Assembly (NCBI GenBank): GCA_000310025.1
Contig: FN649743.1
Coordinates: 1,730,332-1,771,517, forward strand
Direction of reading: 5' to 3'
Origin: Ectocarpus siliculosus
Taxonomy: Eukaryota; Sar; Phaeophyceae; Ectocarpales; Ectocarpaceae
DNA: 41,186 nucleotides
In this document: positions 32,101-41,186 of the stretch, piece by piece
How the letters are laid out: each line of letters begins with the position of its first letter
How positions within the stretch are numbered: position 1 is the first letter of the stretch
The notes under the pieces: generated by a model
Told to the model about the DNA's origin: nothing
The model's database searches: none
What the model saw: the letters and a program-made list of their open reading frames with translations, nothing else
Made by a program: the position numbers and the translations under genes

Positions 32101-32949
32101 GCAGCGTCACAACCCTTTTTCTGCACCCCCGTAAAGGCAAACATGTAACTTCAGTACATAAGTACTCAACTCAAAGATCATGAGCTTCGGTATTTCTTCG
32201 AAGTACCTACTGTAGCTCACCTTACACAAGTCTGTTTTACGTCTAGCAGCAGGTCACCACGAAGCAAACAACCCCGATCACCCATGTCCTTCAGATCACC
32301 ATGCATGGCATACTCAGATCACTTATGCATATGTATGTATTCCCTTCACATCACCTCTGGCAGCCATACCGTGCACAGAACACAGGGTGTTCTACACCTA
32401 CTGGTCACTACTTTTCGCTTTACCTAAAACCTGGTACAATTCGATGTACATACAAACATACCGTTCACCTGATCTCGCCACGGGCAAACATGCCCCGTAT
32501 CACCTACGGTATGTCTTTCAGATCAACTCGGACTACCCCAGCAAACGGCACAACGTACCTGCATGCGCAACTGCATGCGCTTACGATAAAAAAACGCCGG
32601 TGTGTGCATTTGTGTGTACTTGAGCTTGTAAAAGAAAACGTCGTGCAGGCCAGAGGTTTACCACTGAGTGAAAAGTCAAGCCGTTGGTTACTTGTTGTTG
32701 CATTGGATATCGTTAACTCCCTCACGCACTAGGTCAGCGCGGACGGGAACCTATGCTACAAGCAACATACAGATGGATTCGTTGTGTTTGGAAAGCAACA
32801 TACACATATGCATCCCTCACCAGATGTGCGTAGCTGATATCAGCCGATTGTTTCCTCCTGATCACCCGTGCAAGTTGAGGCACAAATGCGAAGGCCACTA
32901 TCAGACCTCCGGATGCGCCCATCAAATTATAGGGCACATCGGACGCCAT
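29194..32949 (-). CDS. SemiSWEET-like single-PQ-loop membrane protein, copy B (three exons)
   Basis: Exons 32949-32821, 29935-29882 and 29397-29194 join in phase 0 to 128 codons plus stop. Helix 1 carries the PQ motif FAFVPQLARV, then RRKQSADIS. Exon 2 is 18 codons, a single helix ending AYYGYYE. Exon 3 opens LWEVFFPALLS and ends its helix with LALKIRLEEF, followed by a hydrophilic tail ending DAQPLMSSW. Exon boundaries and phases match copy A exactly. Exon 2 is identical to A at 13 of 18 residues, and the first 26 residues of exon 3 at 18. An in-frame ATG at 32967 would add six residues (MKGDRS). The start at 32949 was preferred because it aligns with the start of A. DAQPLM is a weaker dileucine-type signal. 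It faces gene A tail to tail and diverges from copy C. The function is inferred as in copy A. Confidence 0.82.
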
Positions 32950-33436
32950 GGATCGATCGCCCTTCACACCTTGGTAGTGGAAGAGTCATGCACAAGATCA
33001 CGAGTTACAAGTGCAGCGACAACCAGGCCATCAGGGTGTTTCCCACCAAGCTGCTAAGCCTGCGGTACCGCGCACCGCGCCCGAGGCCAAGCGTGAAAGT
33101 TCGAAACGCCTGTCATTGGTCGAAAACGGACAGTCCCGAACGAACTGTGGCACTGCATTCACACATCACCGTGCCTGGGCGGTGGGAGTGCATCTCATGC
33201 AAGCGTGATAGCTGATTGGCAGTGGGTTCGTTCGCGTGGTAGCACATCTCTGATCGCTCTCGCCTTCACGGGTTTGCGTTCGTTGCGTACGCCCGCGAGA
33301 GCGCCCTGCAAAATAACAAAGGGGTGGGCGGTGAACACCCGTGTACCTCGTCCTTGGGACGACACTGCTTGCACCGACGCGGCAGCACGAGGAACAGCGG
33401 CAGGCGCGGGTAGAAGACGTGGGGGGGGGCAGGGAG
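32950..33436. promoter_or_regulatory. Divergent intergenic region between genes B and C
   Basis: The starts of B (32949, minus) and C (33437, plus) diverge across 487 bases, so both promoters probably lie here. No TATA box or known element is evident. A G-rich stretch (33421-33429) immediately precedes the copy C start. Confidence 0.4.
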
Positions 33437-33568
33437 ATGGGGGTAACAGATACTATTGTTGATGCAATAGGCTTCTCGGCAGGCTTTCTCGTGGCATCGT
33501 CTCTTCTCCCGCAAATATGGCGAGCTCACAAACGACGATCGGCGGCGGATTTGAGCTTCACCTGGCAG
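33437..33568 (+). CDS. SemiSWEET-like protein, copy C: first exon only
   Basis: ATG at 33437 opens 44 codons ending in CAG, followed by the donor GTGCGG. The peptide has one helix with the PQ motif SSLLPQIWRA, then KRRSAADLSFTWQ, parallel to the KKAADIS and KQSADIS loops of A and B. The splice position and phase are the same as in those genes. No matching second exon (an 18-codon helix ending in a YGYYE-like motif) or third exon (opening LWE.FFPAL) was found on the plus strand to 41186. Either intron 1 is longer than 7.6 kb and the gene continues outside the window, or repeat insertions have broken it. Residues needed for the first helix are intact, so the exon shows no decay of its own. Confidence 0.65.
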
Positions 33569-36500
33569 GTGCGGTCTACATGTACGTTCGTCTACAGCCA
33601 GTAGTGCTGTAATTGAGTACTGCTGTGGCAGCAAACCCCGGGGGGTAGGGAAAAGAGTGCTGCCGAAAAACGACTGTAATAGTGCCTGCAGAAAGGTGGG
33701 TCGCCCAAGCTGTAAGAAAATACTGGCACACATGGATAACATCCACCGGAGATACTGGTAATTCTCACAGCAGAAAGCGTGCATAGTTGACTCGGTACTG
33801 TTAAAAGATTGAGTGACACCTTGCTGGACGTTGTTGATGCCGTTGTTTTGTGCGATGTTGTTGATGTCACAACCAGTACATAGTGGTCCCGATATAGTGG
33901 CACCCTGAATAGTGAAATGCCCGATATAGTGGCATCAAAAACCTGTTGTCACATTCTCAACATGTACATGAACCCGATAACCCGATAGAGTTATTTAAAA
34001 CTCGATTCATGGACCGGCGGGACCTTTGGGCCTTTCGCTGCTTGGTACATTTTTGGTGAAAAACTCTCGTGATATAAAACTCGAGAATAGATCTTCACAG
34101 GATAAAAACACAGGACTGTTAGCCTGCGCCAATACATCCTCGGACAGCTGGTGTTGGGCAGGTGGGCTGCCGTTGTGGTGCAGCCAAATTTGATCAACCG
34201 GAAACAAGCAGCAAGCGAAATCCGAGTGCCTTTTTTCAAGGTGATACGAATATGCACACCCTTACGTAGTGAACGAATAGCGGACACGGCGCGTTCGTCT
34301 CTGCCAAGAGCGCCCCCAACCCACGCTAGCTGATACTCTGTATGTTGGCACTCGGGCACGGTGATGATAATAAAACCGTTGGCCCTTCTTCTCTTTTTTT
34401 TGTGCCAAAGAGAAAACGAGAGAGGTTAGAAAAGACAGCCAGACAGGGATATACGCACACCCTGTGCATCAACGGCAACAACAACCTCCAGCCTCCCCGC
34501 CATGCCGACTAGGAAGGGCCGCCCTCCCCCCCAAAAAGTAACGGGGCAGCCCATAAGCTACGCGGCGAGCCTTGTGGAACTGTGTCTGTTCGTTATTTCG
34601 TCTGTGCTTGCGTGCGATGGCGGCACCAGAGAAAGCGAGAAAGAAAAAGGAGCACGACGAGAGAGGAGGGCAGAGGGGAAAAAAGAGGGTGCAGCAGCAT
34701 GCAGCAACCTCACGTACACGTTGATACGCATGCAGCACAACAAAAAATCGTCCGGGCAGTGCCCGAAAGCTTGGTCGGGGGCTGGCGGTGGTGGCGGCGT
34801 TGTTATGACTGTGTGCTGTGTCTTTGCTGTTGTGACGGCGGTGATGTTTGCTGCAAAAGCGAGGAGAGAGGAGAGGGAGAGAGGAGAGGGAGAGAGGGAG
34901 ATAGATAGAGCAGTCTATTCGTCTCGGAACACAAATATATACTTGGGGCTCTGGAGCCCGAAACATATTTTCGCTCACGATTCATGCATTTTGTCCAAAA
35001 GTCCCCTCCAATATAAACTCGATTCATCCACTTTTCGGGCTCCTCCACTGGTTTCATGCATTTTTTCGAGTTTTAAATAGCTCTGATACATCGAACATGA
35101 CCCGATACATCGAAGAGCACTGGCACTGCCCTGAAAAGTGGCGTGTTTTGCTCTTGCCCCTGCATGCCACTCTTTCGGGACGATTACTGTAGACTAGAAG
35201 ACTAAGTACAGATTTGTTCCTTTCCCAGAATGTCAAGAATTTTCCTTGGGCTGTAAGACGATGTACGTAACGTCAGTGCCGAACAATGTCAAGAAGCAAG
35301 TATATACACACGTCGGCGGAACAGCTGCTCACCAGTAAGCAGAAACATTGTAGTTTCCAGCAGTCGAGTCATGTCGTGGCGGTGTCCGCAGAGGTGCAGG
35401 GCAGTGCAGACCGCAGACCGCCGAGCCTCAGGTTGGGGCCGATGTTGGCACACACATAGGCTGTATGCGCATTTGTGCGTACATACCCATGCGGGCGGCA
35501 TGCGGGCTTTCAACCAAGAGAAACCCAGAAAATATGTAGACAACGCTTTTTTTAATCAGCGCAAGCATGAGGCAACAGCGATATGACACCAAGGCTTGGC
35601 CTTGGCCGGTTTTACGTAGCAGATCATCAGGACTGTGGTATTTAGCTCTCTGGATGTAGCGCGTCTTAGGTGTGGAGGCGCAGAGATGGTTGAGCTCTCT
35701 TTCTGCGAGGGTTGAGCTCTATCAGCATTGTATGTGGGCGAGCAAACAAACTGCAGCGAACAAATTGTTCGCGGGTTGTTCTTGCAGCCACATATTTACG
35801 GAAGGATGTTTTTCGAAGAAAATTCTCGCGCCGAGCTCTCCTTTACTTGAAGTAGTCTATCAACATGCATTCAGCATCTGTTTTCCCTGTTTGTGCTCTT
35901 TGCATGTTTTTTCATCACCCCTTGCCGCGGTGCTCTCTTTGCCCCACTCCGGAGGGGGCTCTTGTACAATTGTGCATGTACGTGTGCAAGACGGTGGACC
36001 AAGCCTAGGAAGAACCGCGTGTAGCTGCCAACGCGTAAATCCCGACAACTTTAGCGAGACATGCGAGCTTCCAGGCCGCGCATACCAAGAGGAAATCAGG
36101 GGCGGGCGGGCAAGCAAGCCCCGAACAGCTCAAGCTTCTACAGCAGTAGTCCTACGCCCCGTTGCTTTCAACCACACGGACACTGAGTTGAGTTGCCAGG
36201 TGTAGGAGGTTCTGCTTGCACTACTTTTGTATTCTAGCCTAATCCTGAGGGAGACGCTTTCACGCGCCCCTTGCAAGTAGGATGGCTGATCTTTGATTGC
36301 GTGTTGCCGCCGATCAGGGAATCGACCCATCCCTTTTAAAAGCAAGGCATTCTTGCGTTAGACACCGTACAAAGAGAGCATTGCGGTCTTTCCCATGTAG
36401 ACAGTCTATCTTCCACGGCCCCCGTACTATTTTTGCAGAGGAGCCTGCTGTTCACGAAGAATTCGACGGTGGTAGGCAAGCTGCTTCGACGATTGTTGTT

Positions 36501-37544
36501 CTAAGGATGCTTTTTGCAGGTGTACTAAATAGGGCCACCAAGCTTCTGTTTTAGCTGCGTGTTCCGCGGAGTGGCGAGGGCCAACGTGTTCTGCAGCACG
36601 TGTTTTGCATCAGCTGCCGCGCGTAGAACAGGATCATGACCTGTCCCGTAGTTCACCCGCACTCGTCCCAGACTCCCACACAGCAGTACGGGACTCCCGT
36701 CCGTCTTGTGCTTTCGACGGCAACGCAGTCTGTTCCTCCTCCTGCGGCCCCGCGCCTCTATCCTTCCCTCGAGCCGAACGTCAACGTTTGTACGAGCAAC
36801 TCAGCCCCTGGACAACTCCCAGGTTCATTTGGTCCAATCGTGACCCCCACCCCTGCTTTTCCCCTCTGGTGATGGATTGTTTTGTTGTAGGCTCGGTTTG
36901 ATGTGAGTCTTTTTGTCGTACAGCAGTGGTGGGATCTGTTCCGGGTCTCACCGCAACTTCGGGCCCAACATCAAACCAGACCCAGCGCTTGAAAAACCAT
37001 CCACAAGAAGTAATTGCCTGACCTGGCCCTTCCATGTAACACCGGTCGTGGCCTTTGTCACCAGACGTGTCACGGCGTTGATCATCAGCTCTCCTGGTCT
37101 GACAGTGATCTGACGCATGAGATTCAGTTCTGACCCGAACCTGCAGTCAGGTGGCGTGAACATGCAGATTGCGTCTTCTATTCGTGCCAAGCCCCTGTTG
37201 AACTTCGCGCGCAATTTTGCGAAGTATCATCAGTGCATCATCTAATCAACCCGTACCGCGGGAGATCCGTGTTGCAACTGCTGTCAAGGGCGCAGAAGAT
37301 GAGTTGAAACGATAATTATCGCCTTCGACACCTAACCACCACAGCCTATGCGTTGTTGTGCCGACCAGTCAACGGAAACTTTAGGTCTGGTTTTGCTACA
37401 ACGCGGTGTAGACCCCCCATAATTTCATCGCAGATTTCTGTGCATCTTTCCGCTCTAACTCTTAGTGTGGGTAAGAAGTCTGGGTGAACAATTCCGGTTA
37501 GGACCAGGCCTGACTGCATTTGTTTTTGCTCTGTTTTTCCGAAA
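33569..37544. other. Repeat-rich stretch, possibly intron 1 of gene C
   Basis: No conserved gene was recognised. A 192-codon plus frame (34502-35080) has two hydrophobic stretches and GA-rich low-complexity sequence but no domain. Minus frames at 37214-36948 and 37573-37346 look compositionally coding, yet I cannot name them. CCCGATATAGTGG words near 33890-33935 and GATACATCGA words near 35085-35120 may mark the ends of a decayed transposon. Confidence 0.4.
36317..36365 (-). repeat. tRNA-like segment, diverged SINE candidate
   Basis: On the minus strand GTGTCTAACG is followed 37 bases later by GGTCGATTCCC, close to a pol III B box, with CTTTTAA between them in the place of an anticodon loop. 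The A box is poor. It resembles the elements at 28200 and 16906 only loosely. Confidence 0.3.
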
Positions 37545-38482
37545 CAGTCGACCCCGCCTTTAGGCCACACCACGTTTTCTTTTTCTGGGGGTCTTTATCA
37601 CGGGGAAGTGTCTTTGAGATTCCGGGGCCACTAACTCGCCGCCCCCGGGGACCAATGCAGGCGAAACATATGTCAAAACACGCGCATACGCAGCAGGAAT
37701 GCGACCACGAAACGGCGCTGTTGGAAACCTATGACAAAACGTGATTTGAAGGCCGCAACTTCTGCTGCTGTACTCCAATACTGCTGTACATAGTTTGAAT
37801 TTTCCCCGACCACCGAAACGCGGGCAGGGGTGCAGCACGACTCATTGAAATGTGTACGGTAGTAGTGGGCTGATATTGTTGCAGGCGCTTTTACTATTAT
37901 TGAGGCGTTTTCCTGACGGTGAACACCTTGCCCGAGATCTCGCTACCGCACCTGAGAAACACCATCAGCTGTTGAAACTAGCTCTGATACGATACAGGCA
38001 GGCTACCTGCCACATGGGGACCAAACAAAACCACCCACACTCAGAACGACACTAGGAAAATGTCGGCAACGCAGACAACACCAGCCAAAACAAATCGGGA
38101 AAGTACACCGAAAAAGAGGGCACCGCTCCTCCCCACAGGTCAAAACGAGGCACAACACAAACAAAACAAATCGTGCCAAATTTAACTTGACGAGACTTCA
38201 CCCCAAGGCAAAACAATAACACCAAACAACGAACGTGGGCATCCAAAGTGCAGTTGTCCCCAAAAAAACAAAAACTGCGCCGCCCGCATATCCCGAAGAG
38301 CCGCCTGCACCTCGCTCCCCTCCTTCGCTCTTCGCTTGACTTGAGTTTAATGAGTGAACGAATGCACGAAAACCCCGTAGTATTTTCACATATATATGCG
38401 AAGGACCATGTTTCTGTTTTTTTTTGTCCTTTAAAGCGGGGAGTTTCCTTAAGAAAGAGTGTCTTCAAAGCGGGGACGACTG
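37545..38482. mobile_element. Candidate non-autonomous pogo-like element (0.94 kb)
   Basis: The right end reads CAAAGCGGGGACGACTG followed by TA (38483-38484). Its complement CAGTCGTCCCCGCTTTG nearly matches CAGTCGACCCCGCCTTT at 37545. Subterminal words GTGTCTTTGAGA (left) and GTGTCTTCAAAG (right) also recur. The base pair before the left end is AA instead of TA, so one target duplication has mutated or the left end is misplaced. No transposase is seen. Confidence 0.4.
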
Positions 38483-38589
38483 TACGATGGTTGGGAATGC
38501 ATGGTACAAGTACAATTATAACCGATACATCCCTGGAAATAACCCCATATAAGTCTTCGAGGGTACACGCACCAGTTATATACCGGGGA

Positions 38590-38965
38590 CGAAAACGTGT
38601 CGTCCCCTGGGCGGTGTTCAACATATATTTTGTTCGTTGAAAGCAGCTCGCTTTATGCTGTACAAGGTGGTGGTGTCGCTGCTGCGGCAGCCTCTCTATC
38701 GTTTCAGCTTTGTTTATACTTTCAAATCTTCTACCACGTTACAATGCGATGCAATTGAAATGCGAGGGTGTCATGAAATTCATTTTGTCAGTTCATAGCC
38801 AAGCAAAGCAATGAGAGGACATGTGGTCTGTATTGGTCTGCTGTGTGTGGCTAGAGGATGGTCTGCTGCCCGTTGCTGTTGCCACGGTGTGTGCTGCTGT
38901 ACTTGTGCTGTGTCAAGCTGTGTGTGAGGAGGGGGCGCAGGTCGAAATAACCGCCCCCCTCCTCC
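38590..38965 (+). repeat. R1 dispersed repeat, copy 3
   Basis: This shares ordered blocks with 23170-23560, including AAGCAGCTCGCTTT, ATGCTGTACAAGGTGGTG, TTTCAGCTTT, AGCCAAGCAA, GGTCTGCTGTGTG and GTGTGTGCTGCTGT. It ends at a C-rich run where the LINE fragment starts, so the LINE may have inserted into it. Confidence 0.7.
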
Positions 38966-38969
38966 CGTT

Positions 38970-40203
38970 AAGAAGAGTGCCGTCATGGTGTGCAACGAGG
39001 TCAGGGAGGAACCAGTGGAACATAGATGGAAGTGGGGGATCGAGGAGATTGCGGTACTGGACCAGTACACATACCTCGGAGTAGAGATCGCAAAAGACTG
39101 CTCGTGGAATGCACACATGTCAAAGGTAGCGGAAAAAGGGCAAAGCACGAGCAGGGAAGCTGCACCCAATACTCGCAAACCGGCACCTCGATACACGCAT
39201 CAAAGTGACGGTTTTGAAGAGCGTAATCGGACCGCCGCTAGAGTACGCCGGAGAAATATGGGAAGGAAATAAGAAGGTAGTGAAAGAACTCGAGGCGGCG
39301 CAGATGAAAGCAGCCAAAATCATCCTAGAATGTTCCAAGCGCACAAGTAATGCAGCCGTCAGGGCAGAATTGGGGATCCAATCCCTACGGTCGGGAAGAG
39401 ACGCAAGGAAGCTGACATAGCAGTATCGCATGTGCGGGATGGGAGAGGAGAGGTTGCCGAGAATAGTATGGGAGGCGAAGTGGGCAAACAAAAAGAGGGG
39501 TACGCAACCCACGGAATGGGTCAAGGTTGTAGAGGATGTATGGAAGGGGTTAGACATCGACGAAGATGAAACGCTGGAAACGGAGGGTCTACAGGGGTTC
39601 AAGGAGAAGATATCTGTTGCTTGTGCCGAGAGAGAAGAACAGAATCTAAGGAAAGAAACCAAGGATAAGGAGGGTCTAGAAGTGTACGGAATGTTGAAAG
39701 AAGGAATAGGGTTCAAGGATTGCCTACATGGACCAATGGATGCAGGGACAAAGCTTAAGGTCAAATTCAGGACCGGGGACATAGACCTTCGAGAATATCG
39801 ACGAAGACATAGGACGGTAGACGACGAAGACGATAAGTTCAAATGTGATTGGGGCTTCGAATTCGAAGACCGTGTTCACGTAGTCGCGGAATGTCCGTGG
39901 TACGAAGAGGAGAGGGAAGTGTACATGACTGAGCTGGGAAAAATACAAGGGACGTACAGGGAGATGTTTGAGGCATGGAACAGAGAGGAGAGGACGGTAG
40001 CTGTACTGGGGAGTAGGAAGTGGTTTGAAAAGGCGGGAAGGGATATCTTTAGGATAGACAGACTACGGAAGACATTTTTGAGCCACCTTTGGCAAAGTAG
40101 GAAGGAACGATCGGCCATCGGTGATCGGTCCTGTGGGAACAATGCTCCGTCCTCTGGAGTAATCGTGGTCAATGGTTTCACCGTTAAGGCATGCAAAACA
40201 TAA
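38970..40203 (+). pseudogene. 5'-truncated LINE (non-LTR retrotransposon) 3' portion of the RT ORF
   Basis: The first block (38985-39138) reads KSAVMV near its start and YTYLGVEIAKDCSW, the late part of a non-LTR reverse transcriptase. A +1 shift at the G-run near 39137 moves the frame. The second block (to 39420) holds LKSVIGPPLEYAGEIWEG and the conserved RAELGIQSL region. A TAG at 39418 interrupts it, and the same frame continues to 40203. Near the end, a C-x2-G...H-x4-C pattern (KCDWG, then HVVAECPWY) resembles the usual CCHC knuckle with its second cysteine lost. The 5' part of the ORF is absent, which is typical of LINE copies. Nothing suggests activity. Confidence 0.8.
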
Positions 40204-41186
40204 GAGTACGCCCCCCCCCCCTATCGTGGGATGACTCTGCTGACGCCGCGCTGTTGAAACGTATGTATTCAGCGTATAGTCCGCATATGCGGCGCATGTT
40301 GATGAACTGCGAGATATCTGCCACGTGAGACACTCAAAACCCTGCAGTGAGCCATGTTCTGTACGAGCGCCTGGATTGATTTTTGGCTGTCGTGTGGCGA
40401 AGTCGATTGAATGGCCCTCGCTCTTCACGCTTGACCCGTTCTCTGTCATGCTGCTCATGGGCCCGATCGTCTCGCTTGCTGCTCAGCCGTAGCACATGTC
40501 CCTGTGGGCATCCGGCCACTCGACAGTGCCCACAGCGGGTGTCTAGTCTAGAAAGGGTCAAGACGGTCTTCCCCTCCCCTTTTATGTTCTGTCGTTCTTT
40601 TTTGTTTAGTGTGTGTTTCACCGCAACATCTTCTGCTGCGGCCTGTCTTGGTGATTATTGCGGTCTCCCTCGTCTATGAAGGCAAGACGAAAAGCGACAC
40701 TTATGGTAACTTCTGTAACTGCGTCCTCTGTATTCCTCCTCTCTGTGAAGGCAAGACAACAGTGTCCACGTTAGTGTCGACACCGCCACGCGTAGTAGTA
40801 GCAACAGCGGCAGGTGACAACGACGACAAGAGCAAAACAACAACACCAACGACGGCGACTGACAGCACAGCAGTGTCCCTCATCACTAAACCACAGCCGC
40901 TGGCTTGTCCGAACGTGCCGCTACAGGACCCCAGCAAGCCGCAAAAGCCGCCTCGCCTCCCGTAGGCTGCGAAAACGGGAAGTGGTGAGGAGAACTATCA
41001 CCAGGCGGGCGGGGTCGGTGAAGCTGAACTGCGGGCTGGCACACAGCCACCCGACGCTTGCTGGTTGTCGTAATGGAGGCGAGGGCGCATGCCTCCTTGG
41101 CTTGGCGTGGACAGACACAATATGCCGGGGTGTTGAAAGGCGACGGCTTTACTGAGCGGCTTGAAGTTCCTACGGGTGTTCGATGT
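40204..41186. other. Right-end region without a recognised gene
   Basis: A C-run (40210-40220) follows the LINE stop. Frames at 40609-40965 and 40814-41155 (plus) overlap and are threonine- or arginine-rich without a known domain. A repeated word GAAGGCAAGAC occurs at about 40678 and 40748. Nothing can be named. Confidence 0.4.

Noticed and set aside
34619-34925. CRISPR-like or regulatory meaning of GA-rich runs
   Set aside because: No regular repeat-spacer pattern. Ordinary purine-rich low-complexity sequence.
34502-35080. 192-codon plus-strand open frame with two hydrophobic stretches, considered as missing exons of SemiSWEET copy C
   Set aside because: It has no YGYYE or LWE-type motif, contains a GA-rich low-complexity run, and overlaps a probable decayed repeat. 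Splice junctions do not fit the family.
36948-37573. Two minus-strand open frames that look compositionally coding
   Set aside because: No recognised motif, no convincing start or splice sites linking them, and no homology I can name. They may be old transposon remains.

Overview
This is a stretch of intron-rich nuclear DNA from a eukaryote. Two conserved single-copy genes anchor it. They have 10 and 9 exons, GT-AG introns of about 250-1,720 bp, and lie on opposite strands with their start codons about 158 bp apart. Long introns, strict strand alternation, closely spaced divergent pairs, and scattered copia, LINE, Tc1/pogo-like and tRNA-derived repeats fit a stramenopile, most likely a brown alga of the Ectocarpus kind. 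That assignment is an inference from gene architecture and was not tested by a search.

Layout. 1-1121: a broken copia-type LTR retrotransposon on the minus strand (pol fragment, start of gag, 5' LTR). 2090-10118 (minus): the translation GTPase DRG1/Rbg1, 372 residues in ten exons, with a solo LTR of the same copia family in intron 2. 10119-10276: a probable shared promoter. 10277-18899 (plus): SAE1/AOS1, the small subunit of the SUMO-activating enzyme, 380 residues in nine exons, with a perfect 27-bp-arm inverted repeat, a tRNA-derived SINE and a 160-bp CT microsatellite inside its introns. 18900-20776: mostly featureless, with one 68-bp palindrome.

20777-33568 is the most unusual part: three paralogous genes for single-PQ-loop, three-helix membrane proteins with the architecture of SemiSWEET sugar transporters. 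Copy A (plus, 20777-25840) and copy B (minus, 32949-29194) are complete three-exon genes facing each other. Copy C (plus, from 33437) shows only its first exon. All three share the same first intron position and phase, and A and B share both, so they arose by DNA duplication. Intron 1 of copy A carries a 1.81-kb DNA transposon with 19-bp perfect terminal inverted repeats and a TA target duplication, inserted into an older repeat (R1). The transposon itself holds a tandem array of three ~220-bp units.

33569-41186 is repeat-dominated: a candidate pogo-like element (37545-38482), another R1 copy, and a 5'-truncated LINE reverse-transcriptase 3' portion with a frameshift and a stop (38970-40203).

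DRG1 (ribosome-associated GTPase) and SAE1 (SUMO conjugation) are housekeeping genes that probably share one promoter. The SemiSWEET-like proteins carry acidic dileucine-type C-termini in A and B, which suggests an endomembrane or vacuolar site. Sugar transport is inferred from fold family only.
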